DNA from: Streptosporangium saharense
Lineage (GTDB): Bacteria; Actinomycetota; Actinomycetes; Streptosporangiales; Streptosporangiaceae
Length of the DNA stretch: 64,000 nt
Assembly (NCBI RefSeq): GCF_014203715.1
Contig: NZ_JACHJP010000012.1
Span: forward strand, 1 to 64,000
Direction: 5' to 3'
In this document: one piece after another, positions 49,218-58,458 of the stretch
Layout of the letters: each line of letters starts with the position of its first letter
Numbering within the stretch: the first letter of the stretch is position 1
Program-made: the position numbers and the translations under genes
Notes under the pieces: generated by a model
Seen by the model: only the letters and a program-made list of their open reading frames with translations
What the model was told of the DNA's origin: nothing
Databases searched by the model: none

Positions 49218-50159
49218 GTGGCAGGCGTCGTCACCGGGACGCGCCCCGCCACGAAACCCGGTTCCGCGCGCACGGCGACGCGCGTGCGGAACCGGGACGG
49301 CTGGTGGGCCGCGCTCTTCCTCGCTCCGCAGGTCGTCGGCCTGCTCGCCTTCCTGGTCTTCCCCCTCGGCTTCGCCGTCGTGCTCGCCTTCATGAAGTGG
49401 GACGGGCTCGGCGAGAAGTCCTGGGTCGGCTTCGACAACTTCACCGCGCAGCTTTCGGACCCCGCCTTCGGCACGGCCGTCTGGAACACCGTCAAACTCG
49501 CCTTCCTGACCGTCCCGTTCGGTCTCGGCCTCGCGCTGCTCATCGCCGTCGCGCTCAACCACGTCAAGGGCAAGACGTTCTACCGGGTCGTCTACTTCAT
49601 GCCGGTCGTCACCAGTTCGGTGGCGGTCGCGGTGATGTGGCAGATCATCCTGGCGGGCGGCGACTACGGCGTGCTGAACAGGACCGTCCAGGACTGGTTC
49701 GGGCTCACCCTGCCCGACTGGCTTGAGGACCCCACCTGGGTGATCGTCGCCATCGCGATCGTCACCATCTGGTCCTCACTCGGCCTCAATGTCGTGATCT
49801 TCCTGGCCGGGCTGCAGACCATCCCGCCCTCGCTGACCGAGGCCGCCCGGATCGACGGGGCCGGGCCGGTCAGGGTCTTCCGTTCGGTGACCCTGCCCAT
49901 GATCTCCCCGACCCTCTTCTTCTCGACCGTGGTCGCGGTGATCAGCTCCTTCCAGGCGTTCGACCAGATCTACGTGCTGGTCGATCCCGACCACAACGAC
50001 GGCGCCCGCACGATCGTCTACCAGGTCTACGACCTGGGCTTCAAACGGTTCGAGTTCGGGATGAGCAGCGCCGCCGCGCTGATCCTGCTCGCGCTGACGC
50101 TGCTGGTCACCCTCGTCCAGTTCGGAGTGCAGCGGCGCTTCGTCCACTACGACTCGTGA
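49218..50159 (+). CDS. ABC sugar transporter permease (MalF-like)
   Basis: A 313-aa permease with about six membrane segments, the first at ALFLAPQVVGLLAFLVFPLGFAVVLAF. EAA loop: SLTEAARIDGAGPVRVFRSVTLPMISP. Basic N-terminus (TRPATKPGSARTATRVRNRDGW). GTG start 2 bp after the binding-protein stop. Forms the channel with the next gene. Confidence 0.9.
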   Translation: MAGVVTGTRPATKPGSARTATRVRNRDGWWAALFLAPQVVGLLAFLVFPLGFAVVLAFMKWDGLGEKSWVGFDNFTAQLSDPAFGTAVWNTVKLAFLTVPFGLGLALLIAVALNHVKGKTFYRVVYFMPVVTSSVAVAVMWQIILAGGDYGVLNRTVQDWFGLTLPDWLEDPTWVIVAIAIVTIWSSLGLNVVIFLAGLQTIPPSLTEAARIDGAGPVRVFRSVTLPMISPTLFFSTVVAVISSFQAFDQIYVLVDPDHNDGARTIVYQVYDLGFKRFEFGMSSAAALILLALTLLVTLVQFGVQRRFVHYDS

Positions 50160-50172
50160 AAGGGGGACGTCG

Positions 50173-51027
50173 ATGTCTGTGATCCCCACGGGTGTCTCCC
50201 TGCCCCGTCGCCTGGGTGGGATCGCCCTGCACGTCGGACTCGCCGTGGGCGGGCTCGTCATGCTGTTCCCGTTCGTCTGGATGCTGCTGACGTCGTTCAA
50301 GGGCACGCACCAGATGCTCAACGCGCCCCTGGACTGGCTGCCCAACCCCTGGCGGGCGCAGAACTACCCCGACGCCTTCGGCGCGCTGCCCTTCGCCAAC
50401 GCCTACTGGAACAGCTTCTACATCGCGGCCCTCAACGTGGTGCTGACCCTGCTGACCTCGGCGATGGCCGCCTACGCCTTCGCCAGGATCCGCTTCCGTG
50501 GCTCCGGGCTGCTGTTCGGGCTCTTCCTCGCGACGCAGATGGTGCCCGCGCAGGTGACGATCGTCCCGCTGTACCTGATGCTCTCCGAGCTCGGCTGGAT
50601 CGACTCCCACCTGGCGCTGATCGTGCCCGGCTACGTCAACCCGTTCGCGGTCTTCCTGCTGCGCCAGTTCATCAGGGCCGTCCCGATCGAGCTTGAGGAG
50701 GCCGCCCGCCTCGACGGGGCGGGCCGCTGGACGATCTTCTGGCGGATCGTGCTGCCCAACGTCAGGCCGGGCATGGGCGCGCTCGGCATCATCGTCTTCC
50801 TCGCGAGCTGGAACAGCTTCTTCTTCCCGCTGATCTTCCTGAACTCGCCGGAGCTGGCCACGGTCCCGCTGCTGGTCAGCCAGTTCGCCGGGCAGCACGG
50901 CGCGACGGAGTACGGCCTCACCCTCGCCGCCTCGGCCATCTCGGTCATCCCGATGATGATCGCCTTCCTGATCGGCCAGCGGCGCATCCTCAACAGCATG
51001 GCCATGTCCGGCCTGGGAGGACGTTGA
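50173..51027 (+). CDS. ABC sugar transporter permease (MalG-like)
   Basis: A 284-aa permease with about six segments and the EAA loop IELEEAARLDGAGRWTIFWRIVLPNVRP. aaaggggg before the ATG at 50173. Its stop overlaps the TTG of the GH63-like gene by 3 bases, tying uptake to hydrolysis. The ATPase is not encoded in the window. Confidence 0.9.
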   Translation: MSVIPTGVSLPRRLGGIALHVGLAVGGLVMLFPFVWMLLTSFKGTHQMLNAPLDWLPNPWRAQNYPDAFGALPFANAYWNSFYIAALNVVLTLLTSAMAAYAFARIRFRGSGLLFGLFLATQMVPAQVTIVPLYLMLSELGWIDSHLALIVPGYVNPFAVFLLRQFIRAVPIELEEAARLDGAGRWTIFWRIVLPNVRPGMGALGIIVFLASWNSFFFPLIFLNSPELATVPLLVSQFAGQHGATEYGLTLAASAISVIPMMIAFLIGQRRILNSMAMSGLGGR

Positions 51028-52616
51028 TCGTGTTCGAACCGACCCCCTTCACCGACCGGGGCTCCCGGCTGCTGGTGATGCCCGCCGACGACGGCTCCCT
51101 GTGGATCGCCCGCGCCGAGTACGAGACCCGCCTGACGGACACGACCGTCCTGACCGGCCTGCGGCTCCTCTCCGGCACCACCGAGCTTCCCGTACGGCAC
51201 GCCCGCGCCGACCGTCTCACCTTCGAGGGAGGCGTTGAGCTGGTCTTCGCCGACCCCGAGACCCTGGTGCTGGTCGGCTCGGGAGCCAGGGCCGTCTGGG
51301 ACGGCGGCGAGGGTCCGGTCGAGGGGACGCTCGTTCTGACCGGCCACTCCACGCTCGACGGCGCGGTTCTACTCGACCGGGCCGAGCGGCGCTGGCAGGA
51401 GTGGTTCGGACGGATGCCCGCCGTACCCGACGAGCTGCGGGAGCGGGCGGAGCAGGCGTGGTGGACGCTCGGGGTGAACCTGCTGCCCATCGCGCAGGCG
51501 GGAGGCAGGCAGGGCGTCGTCCCCTCCAAGTTCGGCTACGTCGGCGTCTGGAACTGGGACGCCTGCTTCCACGCGGTCGGCCTGCGCCACGGCGCCCCCG
51601 GCCTGGCCCGCGACCAGATCCGCATCCTGCTCGCCCACCAGCGTCCCGACGGCCTCGTCCCCGACGTGGTGCACGACCTGGGCGTGCTGGCCGAGACCAC
51701 CGACCTTCCCCGCTCCGACCACGCCCGCCTGGCCCAACATGTCGGTACGGCCGGCCCGCACGAGGCCGTGTCGGACGGCCAGCCGATCGGCGGTGTCGTG
51801 CCGGTCACCAAGCCCCCGCTGCTGGCCTGGGCCGTCTGGAAGATCCACGAGGTGGCGCCGGACAGGGCCTTCCTCGCCGAGGTGTACGAGCCGATCGCCC
51901 GCTCCCACGAGTGGTGGCTGACCGTCTCCGACCCCGACGGGGACGGCCTGGCCGAGTATCTCCACCCCTACTCCTCCGGCCTGGACGACAGCCCGATCTG
52001 GGACCACGGCCCCAGGGCCGAACCCCCCGACCTCAACTCCTACCTCGCCCTGCAGGCGGACCGGCTCGGTGACATCGCCGAGGCGCTCGGCCGTACGGCG
52101 GAGGCCACCGAGTGGCGGGCGCGGGCGGCGGAGCATGTGGAACTGCTCGTCGCCAGGCGGTGGAACGGCGAGCGCTTCACGACCCTGGCCAAGACCTCCC
52201 GGGAGGTCGAGGTGGCCTGCCGTACCCCCCTCGAACTGATGCCGCTGTTCACCGGCCGTCTGCCCGGCGAGATCGCGGAGAGGCTGGTCGCCGACCTGGT
52301 CTCACCGAGCTTCTGGGCCGAGCGCCCGGTGCCGACCGTCGCCTTCGACGACCCGGACTTCGACCCCGACGCGATGTGGCGGGGGCCGGTGTGGCTCAAC
52401 GTCAACTACCTCCTCATCGAGGGGCTACGCCGCTCCGGCTTCCCCGAGGTCGCCGACGAGCTGACCGCACTGACCCTGCGGATGGTGAACGACGGCGGGG
52501 GTCTGTACGAGTACTGGAACCCCCTCACCGGCACCCGCGCCCCCCGAGCCACCCAGAACTTCGGCTGGTCCAGCGCCCTCTTCCTCGACCTGGCCACACT
52601 GGAGGACAGGCCGTAG
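51024..52616 (+). CDS. GH63-like (MGH1-type) glycoside hydrolase
   Basis: A 530-aa protein. Residues 1-120 form a beta-rich N-terminal part; the rest is an (alpha/alpha)6 barrel with YVGVWNWDACFHAVGLRHG, LHPYSSGLDDSPIWDHG (catalytic Asp region), MWRGPVWLNVNYLLIEGLRR and GLYEYWNPLTG (catalytic Glu region). This pattern matches the MGH1-like GH63 group that includes alpha-glucosidases and mannosyl-/glucosylglycerate hydrolases. No signal peptide, so it acts on imported material. TTG 51024 overlaps the permease stop; GTG 51030 is an alternative. Confidence 0.85.
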   Translation: MIVFEPTPFTDRGSRLLVMPADDGSLWIARAEYETRLTDTTVLTGLRLLSGTTELPVRHARADRLTFEGGVELVFADPETLVLVGSGARAVWDGGEGPVEGTLVLTGHSTLDGAVLLDRAERRWQEWFGRMPAVPDELRERAEQAWWTLGVNLLPIAQAGGRQGVVPSKFGYVGVWNWDACFHAVGLRHGAPGLARDQIRILLAHQRPDGLVPDVVHDLGVLAETTDLPRSDHARLAQHVGTAGPHEAVSDGQPIGGVVPVTKPPLLAWAVWKIHEVAPDRAFLAEVYEPIARSHEWWLTVSDPDGDGLAEYLHPYSSGLDDSPIWDHGPRAEPPDLNSYLALQADRLGDIAEALGRTAEATEWRARAAEHVELLVARRWNGERFTTLAKTSREVEVACRTPLELMPLFTGRLPGEIAERLVADLVSPSFWAERPVPTVAFDDPDFDPDAMWRGPVWLNVNYLLIEGLRRSGFPEVADELTALTLRMVNDGGGLYEYWNPLTGTRAPRATQNFGWSSALFLDLATLEDRP

Positions 52617-52621
52617 GTGAA

Positions 52622-53584
52622 TCACGCTTCGGCCGGGATGACGCCGAGGCGGCCCGCCTTGTAGTCGTCGAAGGCCTGGACCAGTTCGGCGTGGGTGTTC
52701 ATGACGAAGGGGCCGTAGTGGGCGACCGGTTCGCCGATGGGCTCGCCGCCGAGGACGATGACCTCCATGCCCTCGCGCGGCCCGGCCGAGACGGTGATGG
52801 TCTCGGCGTCGGTGGACAGGCCGGGGCGGTTGCCGAAGCCCTCGAAGACGGCGAGCTGTCCGGTGCCGACGGGGGCCTTCTCCGCGCCGGCGCTGCCCTT
52901 GCCGGACAGCACGTAGGTCAGGGCGTTGAAGTCCTTGCGCCACGGCATGGTGAGCTGGGCGCCGGGGCTGAGGCTGGCGTGCAGCAGGGTGATCGGGGTG
53001 TGGGTCGCGCCGGGTCCGGCGTGCCCGGCCACGTCACCGGCGATCAGCCGTACCAGGGCACCTCCGTCGTGGCTGCTGAGCAGGGAGACCTTGGCGCGTC
53101 CGATGTCCTGATATTTCGGGGCGAGCATCTTGTCCTTCGAGGGCAGGTTCACCCAGAGCTGGATGCCGTGGAAGAGGCCGCCCTGCTGGACGAGCCACTC
53201 CGGCGGCGCCTCGATGTGCAGCAGACCGGATCCCGCCGTCATCCACTGGGTGTCGCCGTCGGTGATGACGCCGCCTCCGCCGTGGGAGTCCTGGTGGACG
53301 AAGGTGCCGTCGATGATGTAGGTGACGGTCTCGAAGCCGCGGTGCGGGTGCCACGGCGTGCCCTTGGGCTCTCCGGGCGCGTAGTCCACCTCGCCCATCT
53401 GGTCCATCATGATGAACGGGTCGAGATACTCGGGCTTGATGGCGGCCAGGGCCCTGCGGACGGGGAAGCCCTCTCCCTCGAAGCCGCTGGGCGCGGTCTC
53501 GACGGCGAGCACCTTCCTGCCGACTCCCCGGTTCTCCGGGATGCGGGGCAGGGCCAGGACGTTGTCGACGGTCACGGCGGGCAT
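52622..53584 (-). CDS. Pirin family protein
   Basis: A 320-aa bicupin. The N-terminal cupin has the pirin metal motif HPHRGFETVTYIIDG and SGLLHIE; the C-terminal cupin carries GAQLTMPWRKDFNALTYVLSG. Pirins bind Fe(II); some have quercetinase activity, others modulate metabolism or redox. Role here unknown. ATG 53584 with gaaggg 9 bp upstream; convergent with the GH63-like gene (5-bp gap). The TetR gene at 53638 lies just upstream on the same strand. Confidence 0.93.
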   Translation of the reverse strand: MPAVTVDNVLALPRIPENRGVGRKVLAVETAPSGFEGEGFPVRRALAAIKPEYLDPFIMMDQMGEVDYAPGEPKGTPWHPHRGFETVTYIIDGTFVHQDSHGGGGVITDGDTQWMTAGSGLLHIEAPPEWLVQQGGLFHGIQLWVNLPSKDKMLAPKYQDIGRAKVSLLSSHDGGALVRLIAGDVAGHAGPGATHTPITLLHASLSPGAQLTMPWRKDFNALTYVLSGKGSAGAEKAPVGTGQLAVFEGFGNRPGLSTDAETITVSAGPREGMEVIVLGGEPIGEPVAHYGPFVMNTHAELVQAFDDYKAGRLGVIPAEA

Positions 53585-53637
53585 GTCTGCGCTCCCTTCA
53601 TCGTGGTACGCCACCCACAACTCAGTTGACGTTTCAA

Positions 53638-54285
53638 CTATTCCGGGAGGGTGCCGGTCAGGAGGTCGTCGAGCCCCGCCCGGAGGCCGTCGAGGGTGAG
53701 CTCCCGCCGGTAGGACAGCAGGTTCGCGGCCAGCGGGGCGAGCAGGGCGTCGGCCAGGAAGGACGGGTCGCGCCCGGGGCGGAGCTCGGCGACCAGGATC
53801 GCCAGGTGGCGGTGGTAGGCGTGGTAGGCCCCGCCGAAGCGGGCGAACGGTCCCGCGGTCTCCGCCACGAGCAGCAGGTCGAGCTGCTCGACCGTACGGC
53901 GGGCCAGCGCGTGCAGGAAGGCGCGGATCCGCTCGGCGGCCGGGGCGCCGGGCCCGAGCGGGGGCGGTCCACTCAGGTAGGCCGCCTGGAACTCCCGCTC
54001 TCGCCGGTCGATGAGCGCGTGGGCGAGGCCGGACCTGTCGCCGAAGCGGCGGTAGAGCGTGCCGACGCCCACTCCCGCGGCGGCGGCGACGTCCGCCATG
54101 GCCAGTGCCTCGACGCCGTGGGTGGCCACGATCTCCTCGGCGGCGGCGAGGATCTTCGCCCGGTTGCGCGCCGCGTCCGCGCGCTCCTCACCTGGGCGAC
54201 CGGCGGGCCGTTCACCCACGGCCAGGGCGTCCCCGGCCGAAACGGTCGAGGGTTCCGTCGCTTGGGGTCGTCGGCTCCGAGGCAC
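53638..54285 (-). CDS. TetR family regulator
   Basis: A 215-aa regulator with an unusually long, disordered N-terminus (first about 38 residues), then the HTH RAKILAAAEEIVATHGVEALAMADVAAAAGVGVGTLYRRFGDR. C-terminal helical domain of the SbtR-like type (TVEQLDLLLVAETAGPFARF). Divergent from the SDR at 54369, with two clear inverted repeats between. The true start may lie further in (for example the GTG before GERPAG). Confidence 0.9.
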   Translation of the reverse strand: MPRSRRPQATEPSTVSAGDALAVGERPAGRPGEERADAARNRAKILAAAEEIVATHGVEALAMADVAAAAGVGVGTLYRRFGDRSGLAHALIDRREREFQAAYLSGPPPLGPGAPAAERIRAFLHALARRTVEQLDLLLVAETAGPFARFGGAYHAYHRHLAILVAELRPGRDPSFLADALLAPLAANLLSYRRELTLDGLRAGLDDLLTGTLPE

Positions 54286-54310
54286 GCCCCAAGACTATCG
54301 ACTTGCCATT

Positions 54311-54350
54311 CGGAACTGATTCCGCTTAACTCCAAACGGAATCAATTCCG
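54311..54350. promoter_or_regulatory. Tandem TetR operators CGGAA-N4-TTCCG
   Basis: cggaactgattccg (54311-54324) and cggaatcaattccg (54337-54350), centre-to-centre 26 bp, about two and a half turns apart. They lie just upstream of the SDR start and cover both promoters of the divergent pair. Almost certainly the binding sites of the adjacent TetR protein. Confidence 0.8.
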
Positions 54351-54368
54351 CATATAGGGGGAAATATC

Positions 54369-55103
54369 ATGCTCAACGGAAAGGTCGCGCTCGTCACCGG
54401 AGGCAGCCGTGGCATCGGCGCCGCGATCGCGCGTCGGCTGGCGGCCGAGGGCGCGGCCGTCGCGATCACCTACGCCCGCGCCGCGGACCGGGCACACGAG
54501 GTGGTGCGGGAGATCGAGGCGGCCGGGGGCCGGGGCCTCGCCGTACCTGCTGAGGCGACCGACGCGACGGCGCTGGCCGAGGCGGTCGAGCGGACCGTCG
54601 CCACCCTGGGCGGGCTGGACATCCTGGTGAACAACGCCGGGATCGCCCCCTACGGCCCGATCGAGGAGGTCACCCTGGAGGAGGTGGACCGGACGCTGGC
54701 CGTACACGCGAGGGCGTCGTTCCTGCTGGCCCAGGCCGCGGTCCGGCACATGGGGGACGGCGGGCGGATCATCGGCATCGGCAGCAGCCTGGCCGAGCGC
54801 GTGACGGCGCCGGGCTGGACGCTGTACTCGATGAGCAAGTCCGCGCTCATCGGGTTCACCAAGGGGCTGGCCCGTGACCTCGGGCCCCGGGGCATCACCG
54901 TCAACCTCGTCCACCCCGGCTCGACCGACACCGAGATGAACCCGGCCGACGGGCCGGACGCGGCGCAGGAGCGCTCCTACACGGCGCTGGGGCGCTACTG
55001 CGATCCCGAGGACATCGCCGCGACCGTGGCGCACCTGGCCGGGCCGGGCGCGCGCAACATCACCGGGACCTCCGTCACCGTGGACGCCGGGACCACGGCC
55101 TGA
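54369..55103 (+). CDS. Short-chain dehydrogenase/reductase (FabG-like)
   Basis: A 244-aa SDR: TGGSRGIG cofactor motif, NNAGIAPYGP, GIGSSLAERV and catalytic YSMSK, ending ITGTSVTVDAGTTA. Typical of 3-oxoacyl-ACP-reductase-like enzymes that are induced by xenobiotics under TetR control. ggggaaa precedes the ATG. Single gene, controlled by the divergent TetR regulator through the two repeats upstream. Confidence 0.92.
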   Translation: MLNGKVALVTGGSRGIGAAIARRLAAEGAAVAITYARAADRAHEVVREIEAAGGRGLAVPAEATDATALAEAVERTVATLGGLDILVNNAGIAPYGPIEEVTLEEVDRTLAVHARASFLLAQAAVRHMGDGGRIIGIGSSLAERVTAPGWTLYSMSKSALIGFTKGLARDLGPRGITVNLVHPGSTDTEMNPADGPDAAQERSYTALGRYCDPEDIAATVAHLAGPGARNITGTSVTVDAGTTA

Positions 55104-55122
55104 CCGCGGTCCCGGCGAGGGG

Positions 55123-56490
55123 CTACCTGGCCCTGACCAGGGAGAAGGAGCCCTTGGAGAGCGAGACCATCTGGGGGATGACCGTGTCCTCGTCGAGGGC
55201 CTTCTTCTTGTCGTAGGCCAGCGCGGTGACGACGTAGGTCTTCCCCGAGGACGAGCGGCCGAGGTAGGCCAGGTCCAGCAGGCCCACCTCGGAGCCGCCC
55301 TTGAACCAGACGGTCGGCCACTTCCTGGCGTCGAGCTCCAGGCCGTCGAAGCCGGACAGCGTCTTGTCCAATGTCTTGGAGTTCAGCTTCGTCAGGCCCG
55401 CGTAGGCGCGGCAGACGTCACGCGGCGAGCCGAACCACTCGATCGTGTCGACCTCACGGGGCGTGGTCCACGGCTTCATGTCGGAGCCCGACTGCTTGGC
55501 GACGACCTCGCGCAAGTACTTGCGCTTCTTGGCGGTGCTGAGCCCCAGGTAGGTCCTGGCCTGCCGGGGGTGGTCGATCCCCTTGAGCAGGAAGAACTCC
55601 TTGGTGGTCAGGAAGGGGACGTTCAGCTCGGGGTGGTCGGACCACTGGCGGACCTTGGCCTCGACGGCCTCGCGGCCGACGGTGTGGATGAGGATGTCGG
55701 CGGCGGTGTTGTCGCTGATCGAGATCATCAGCTTCGCGGCCTCGCGCACCGTGACCTTGCTGTTGTCGGGCCGCTCCCACAGGCCACCCTCGCTGGGGCT
55801 CTTCCACTCCGGCCTGATCGTGATCTTGGTGTTCCAGCTGAGCCTGCCGTCACGGATCTTCTCGGCCACCGCGCCCAGCACGTAGAGCTTGAAGATCGAG
55901 CCGAGCGGCCTGGGCTTGTCCACGTTCACGCCGTGCACGGTCTGGCACCGTCCCCGGGAGTCGATCTCCGCGGCGAGGAAGCCGACGTTCGGCGCGACCG
56001 AACGCAGCCGGGTGTCCAGCTCACGCCAGTTCTTCGGGCCGGGCGGCAGGGGCTGGGGCTGGTTGATCCGCATCCCGTTGATCTTCCCGTCGCCGTCGAC
56101 GGAGAGGGTGATGACGTAGTCCTTGTCGCCGAGCTTCGCCGTACCGTGCAGCGACGTGGCGCCGGTGGCGGTCACGCTCTCCAGCTTCAGCCCCTTGAGC
56201 GTGGCGGCGAACTTGTTGATCTCGTCGGCGGGGACCTCCTTCAGGAAGCCCGCCGCGAAGTGCTCCCGCAACTCGCTCTCGGCCAGGGGAACGCGGGACA
56301 GCGCGTCGAGGAACCAGGTCAGTTGCTTACCCGCCGGGGTGTCCGGAATCTGCGGGGTGTCGGCGGCCGTCTGGGCGGCCCAGGACGTGGCGGACGCGCT
56401 CTGCCCCCCGGCGGCCACGGCGGTCACCGGGACGACCGTCGCCGCGAGGGCGAGGGCGAGCACGCGCGTCGATCTGAACGGCAGTCTCAC
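55123..56490 (-). CDS. Secreted serine hydrolase (beta-lactamase/PBP-like)
   Basis: A 455-aa protein with a signal peptide (VLALALAATVVPVTAVAAGG). Residues 55-145 form a small Cpe/DUF3887-type domain (LTWFLDALSRVPLAESELREHF ... DYVITLSVDGDGKINGMRI). The C-terminal penicillin-recognising domain shows S198-I-F-K201, S259-D-N and a KGG triad equivalent (WFKGGSE) in place of KTG. The class A omega-loop glutamate is not evident, so it is more likely a D,D-peptidase-like or orphan hydrolase than a resistance enzyme. GTG 56490 with aaggag upstream. Confidence 0.82.
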   Translation of the reverse strand: MRLPFRSTRVLALALAATVVPVTAVAAGGQSASATSWAAQTAADTPQIPDTPAGKQLTWFLDALSRVPLAESELREHFAAGFLKEVPADEINKFAATLKGLKLESVTATGATSLHGTAKLGDKDYVITLSVDGDGKINGMRINQPQPLPPGPKNWRELDTRLRSVAPNVGFLAAEIDSRGRCQTVHGVNVDKPRPLGSIFKLYVLGAVAEKIRDGRLSWNTKITIRPEWKSPSEGGLWERPDNSKVTVREAAKLMISISDNTAADILIHTVGREAVEAKVRQWSDHPELNVPFLTTKEFFLLKGIDHPRQARTYLGLSTAKKRKYLREVVAKQSGSDMKPWTTPREVDTIEWFGSPRDVCRAYAGLTKLNSKTLDKTLSGFDGLELDARKWPTVWFKGGSEVGLLDLAYLGRSSSGKTYVVTALAYDKKKALDEDTVIPQMVSLSKGSFSLVRAR

Positions 56491-56676
56491 GAGGATCTCC
56501 TTGGTGGAAGTGGATTTTCCGGCCGCACCCCCGCGGCGGCCACGATCCGAAGCTAGGGAGGGGAGGACCTGCGGGAACACCCGGCCATCCTCCGTTTCCC
56601 GAGGTGAGGCAGACTGCATCGGATGTGTGGACAACCTCATGGACGGCGTCCCGCCCCGCAGGGCAGGCTGCGGTCC

Positions 56677-58437
56677 ATGACCCGTGTGACCTCGCCCGCC
56701 GCCCTCGCCGCGGTGCTGGCCGCCGTGGCCGCGGCCGGCATCGTCGCGGGTGGGATCCTGGAGGTCGGCTTTCCCGGGACGCCGAGCCTGTGGGTGTTCA
56801 TCGCCGTATGTCTGGTCGCGCCCACGGTCGGCTGGCTCATCGCGGCCAGACGGCCGGACAACGTCTACGGCTGGCTGCTGCTCGCCGCCGCCGACTGCCT
56901 GGGGCTCGGCGCGTTCGGGGCGGGCCTGCTGCTCAGCGATCCCACTCTGGGGGGACCGCTGGCCGTCGTCGCCACCGTGCTGTCCTCGCTCTTCCCCGTC
57001 TTCTACGGGCTGAGCTGGATCTTCGTCCCGCTGTTCTTCCCCGACGGCCGCCTGCCCTCGCGCCGCTGGCGGGCCGGGGCGTGGATCGCGGCCGTGGCGA
57101 TCACCGTCCACTGGGCGGGCATCCTGCTGAGCGCCGACGCGGTCTACGAGCCCATCTTCTCCAGGGGCAACCCGATCGGTCTCAGGGGCACTCCCGGCCT
57201 GCTCGTCGCCCTGGCCGGTGCGGCGGGGCAGGCGGTGACCTTCCTGGTCGCGCTGACCGTACTGGGTTCCCTGGTACTGCGCTGGTGGCGCGCCGACGCC
57301 GCGGGGCGCCGCGTGCTCCGCTGGATGATCGCCGGGCTCACGGGCACCCTGGGCGGATTTCTGCTGATCACACTCTTCGGGCCCGACGACTACGGCCTGG
57401 GCCTGGGCCTGGGGCTGTTCGCCTCCGTCGCCGCGCTGCCCATCGTGATCGTCACGACCGTGTTCAGGCACCAGCTCCTCGACATCAAGGTCGGCATCAG
57501 GGGACACCGGATCTTCCTGGTCTTCGACCTCAGGCCGACTGTCGACGAACTGCTGACCGAGCTAGGCCCGGCGCTTGAGACGGAGCCGGTCGAGCAACTG
57601 GGCAGGCTGGCGGGAGCCGTACAGGCAGGGCTGGAGACCCGGTGGGCGGCCGTTGAGCTGGCCGACGGCACGCGGGTCGTCGCGGGTGAGGAGGACGGCG
57701 AGGCCGCGTTCACCGTCCCTGCGGGGCTCGGGCGCATCGTGTGCGGCCCGAAGGTGGTCGGGCGGCTGACCTCGGAGGACCGCAGGGTGCTCGGGGCGCT
57801 CGCGGTGCCGGTCGGGCTGGCGATCCAGAGCGTGGGGCTCGCCGCCCGACTGGTCAACGCCCAGGAGGCCGAACGGCGCCGGATCGAGCGCAACATCCAC
57901 GACGGGGTGCAGCAGCAGCTCGTCGCGCTGATCGCGGGCCTGGAGCTGGCACGGGCGACCGGTGGGGACGCGCGGACCCTGACCCTGCTGCGCGAGGAGG
58001 CCAGGCAGACCCTGACCGACCTGCGGGAGCTGGCGGCGGGCATCCATCCGTCCGTGCTCAGCCAGGGCGGGCTGGTCGAGGCTGTCGAGGAGCGCTGCTC
58101 ACGGCTGCCGGTGGCCACCACGGTGACCGCGGAGCCCGGACTGCGGGCGCGCCGCTTCCCCGACGAGATCGAGGGCGCGCTGTACTTCACGGTGAGCGAG
58201 TCCATCGCCAACGCGCTCAAGCACGCCCGCGCCTCCAGGATCGAGGTACGGCTGACGCAGGCAGAGGGGCGCCTGCAGGCCGTGGTCTCCGACGACGGCA
58301 GGGGCTTCGACCCGGTCACGGCCGACCGTGGAGGACTGGGCGCGCTCGCGGACCGGATGAACGCCCTCGGTGGCGGACTCAGGCTGACCAGCGCCCCCGG
58401 CGAGGGCACGGTGGTGCGCGCCTGGGTGCCCGCCTGA
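56677..58437 (+). CDS. Orphan sensor histidine kinase (NarL/DesK type)
   Basis: A 586-aa kinase. About eight to nine membrane segments over the first 290 residues, then a GAF-like linker and HisKA_3 motif RRRIERNIHDGVQQQLVAL (His408), with HATPase boxes ESIANALKHARAS, VSDDGRGFDP and GGLGALADRMNALGG. All kinase residues look intact. No response regulator is adjacent, so its partner must be elsewhere. ATG 56677 begins the first membrane segment cleanly. Confidence 0.88.
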   Translation: MTRVTSPAALAAVLAAVAAAGIVAGGILEVGFPGTPSLWVFIAVCLVAPTVGWLIAARRPDNVYGWLLLAAADCLGLGAFGAGLLLSDPTLGGPLAVVATVLSSLFPVFYGLSWIFVPLFFPDGRLPSRRWRAGAWIAAVAITVHWAGILLSADAVYEPIFSRGNPIGLRGTPGLLVALAGAAGQAVTFLVALTVLGSLVLRWWRADAAGRRVLRWMIAGLTGTLGGFLLITLFGPDDYGLGLGLGLFASVAALPIVIVTTVFRHQLLDIKVGIRGHRIFLVFDLRPTVDELLTELGPALETEPVEQLGRLAGAVQAGLETRWAAVELADGTRVVAGEEDGEAAFTVPAGLGRIVCGPKVVGRLTSEDRRVLGALAVPVGLAIQSVGLAARLVNAQEAERRRIERNIHDGVQQQLVALIAGLELARATGGDARTLTLLREEARQTLTDLRELAAGIHPSVLSQGGLVEAVEERCSRLPVATTVTAEPGLRARRFPDEIEGALYFTVSESIANALKHARASRIEVRLTQAEGRLQAVVSDDGRGFDPVTADRGGLGALADRMNALGGGLRLTSAPGEGTVVRAWVPA

Positions 58438-58458
58438 ACTCCCAGGTCGGAACAGGAG

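Noticed and set aside
56491-57507. Upstream extension of the serine hydrolase frame
   Set aside because: It runs antisense to a kinase gene with clear membrane segments; a signal peptide and ribosome site mark the start at 56490.
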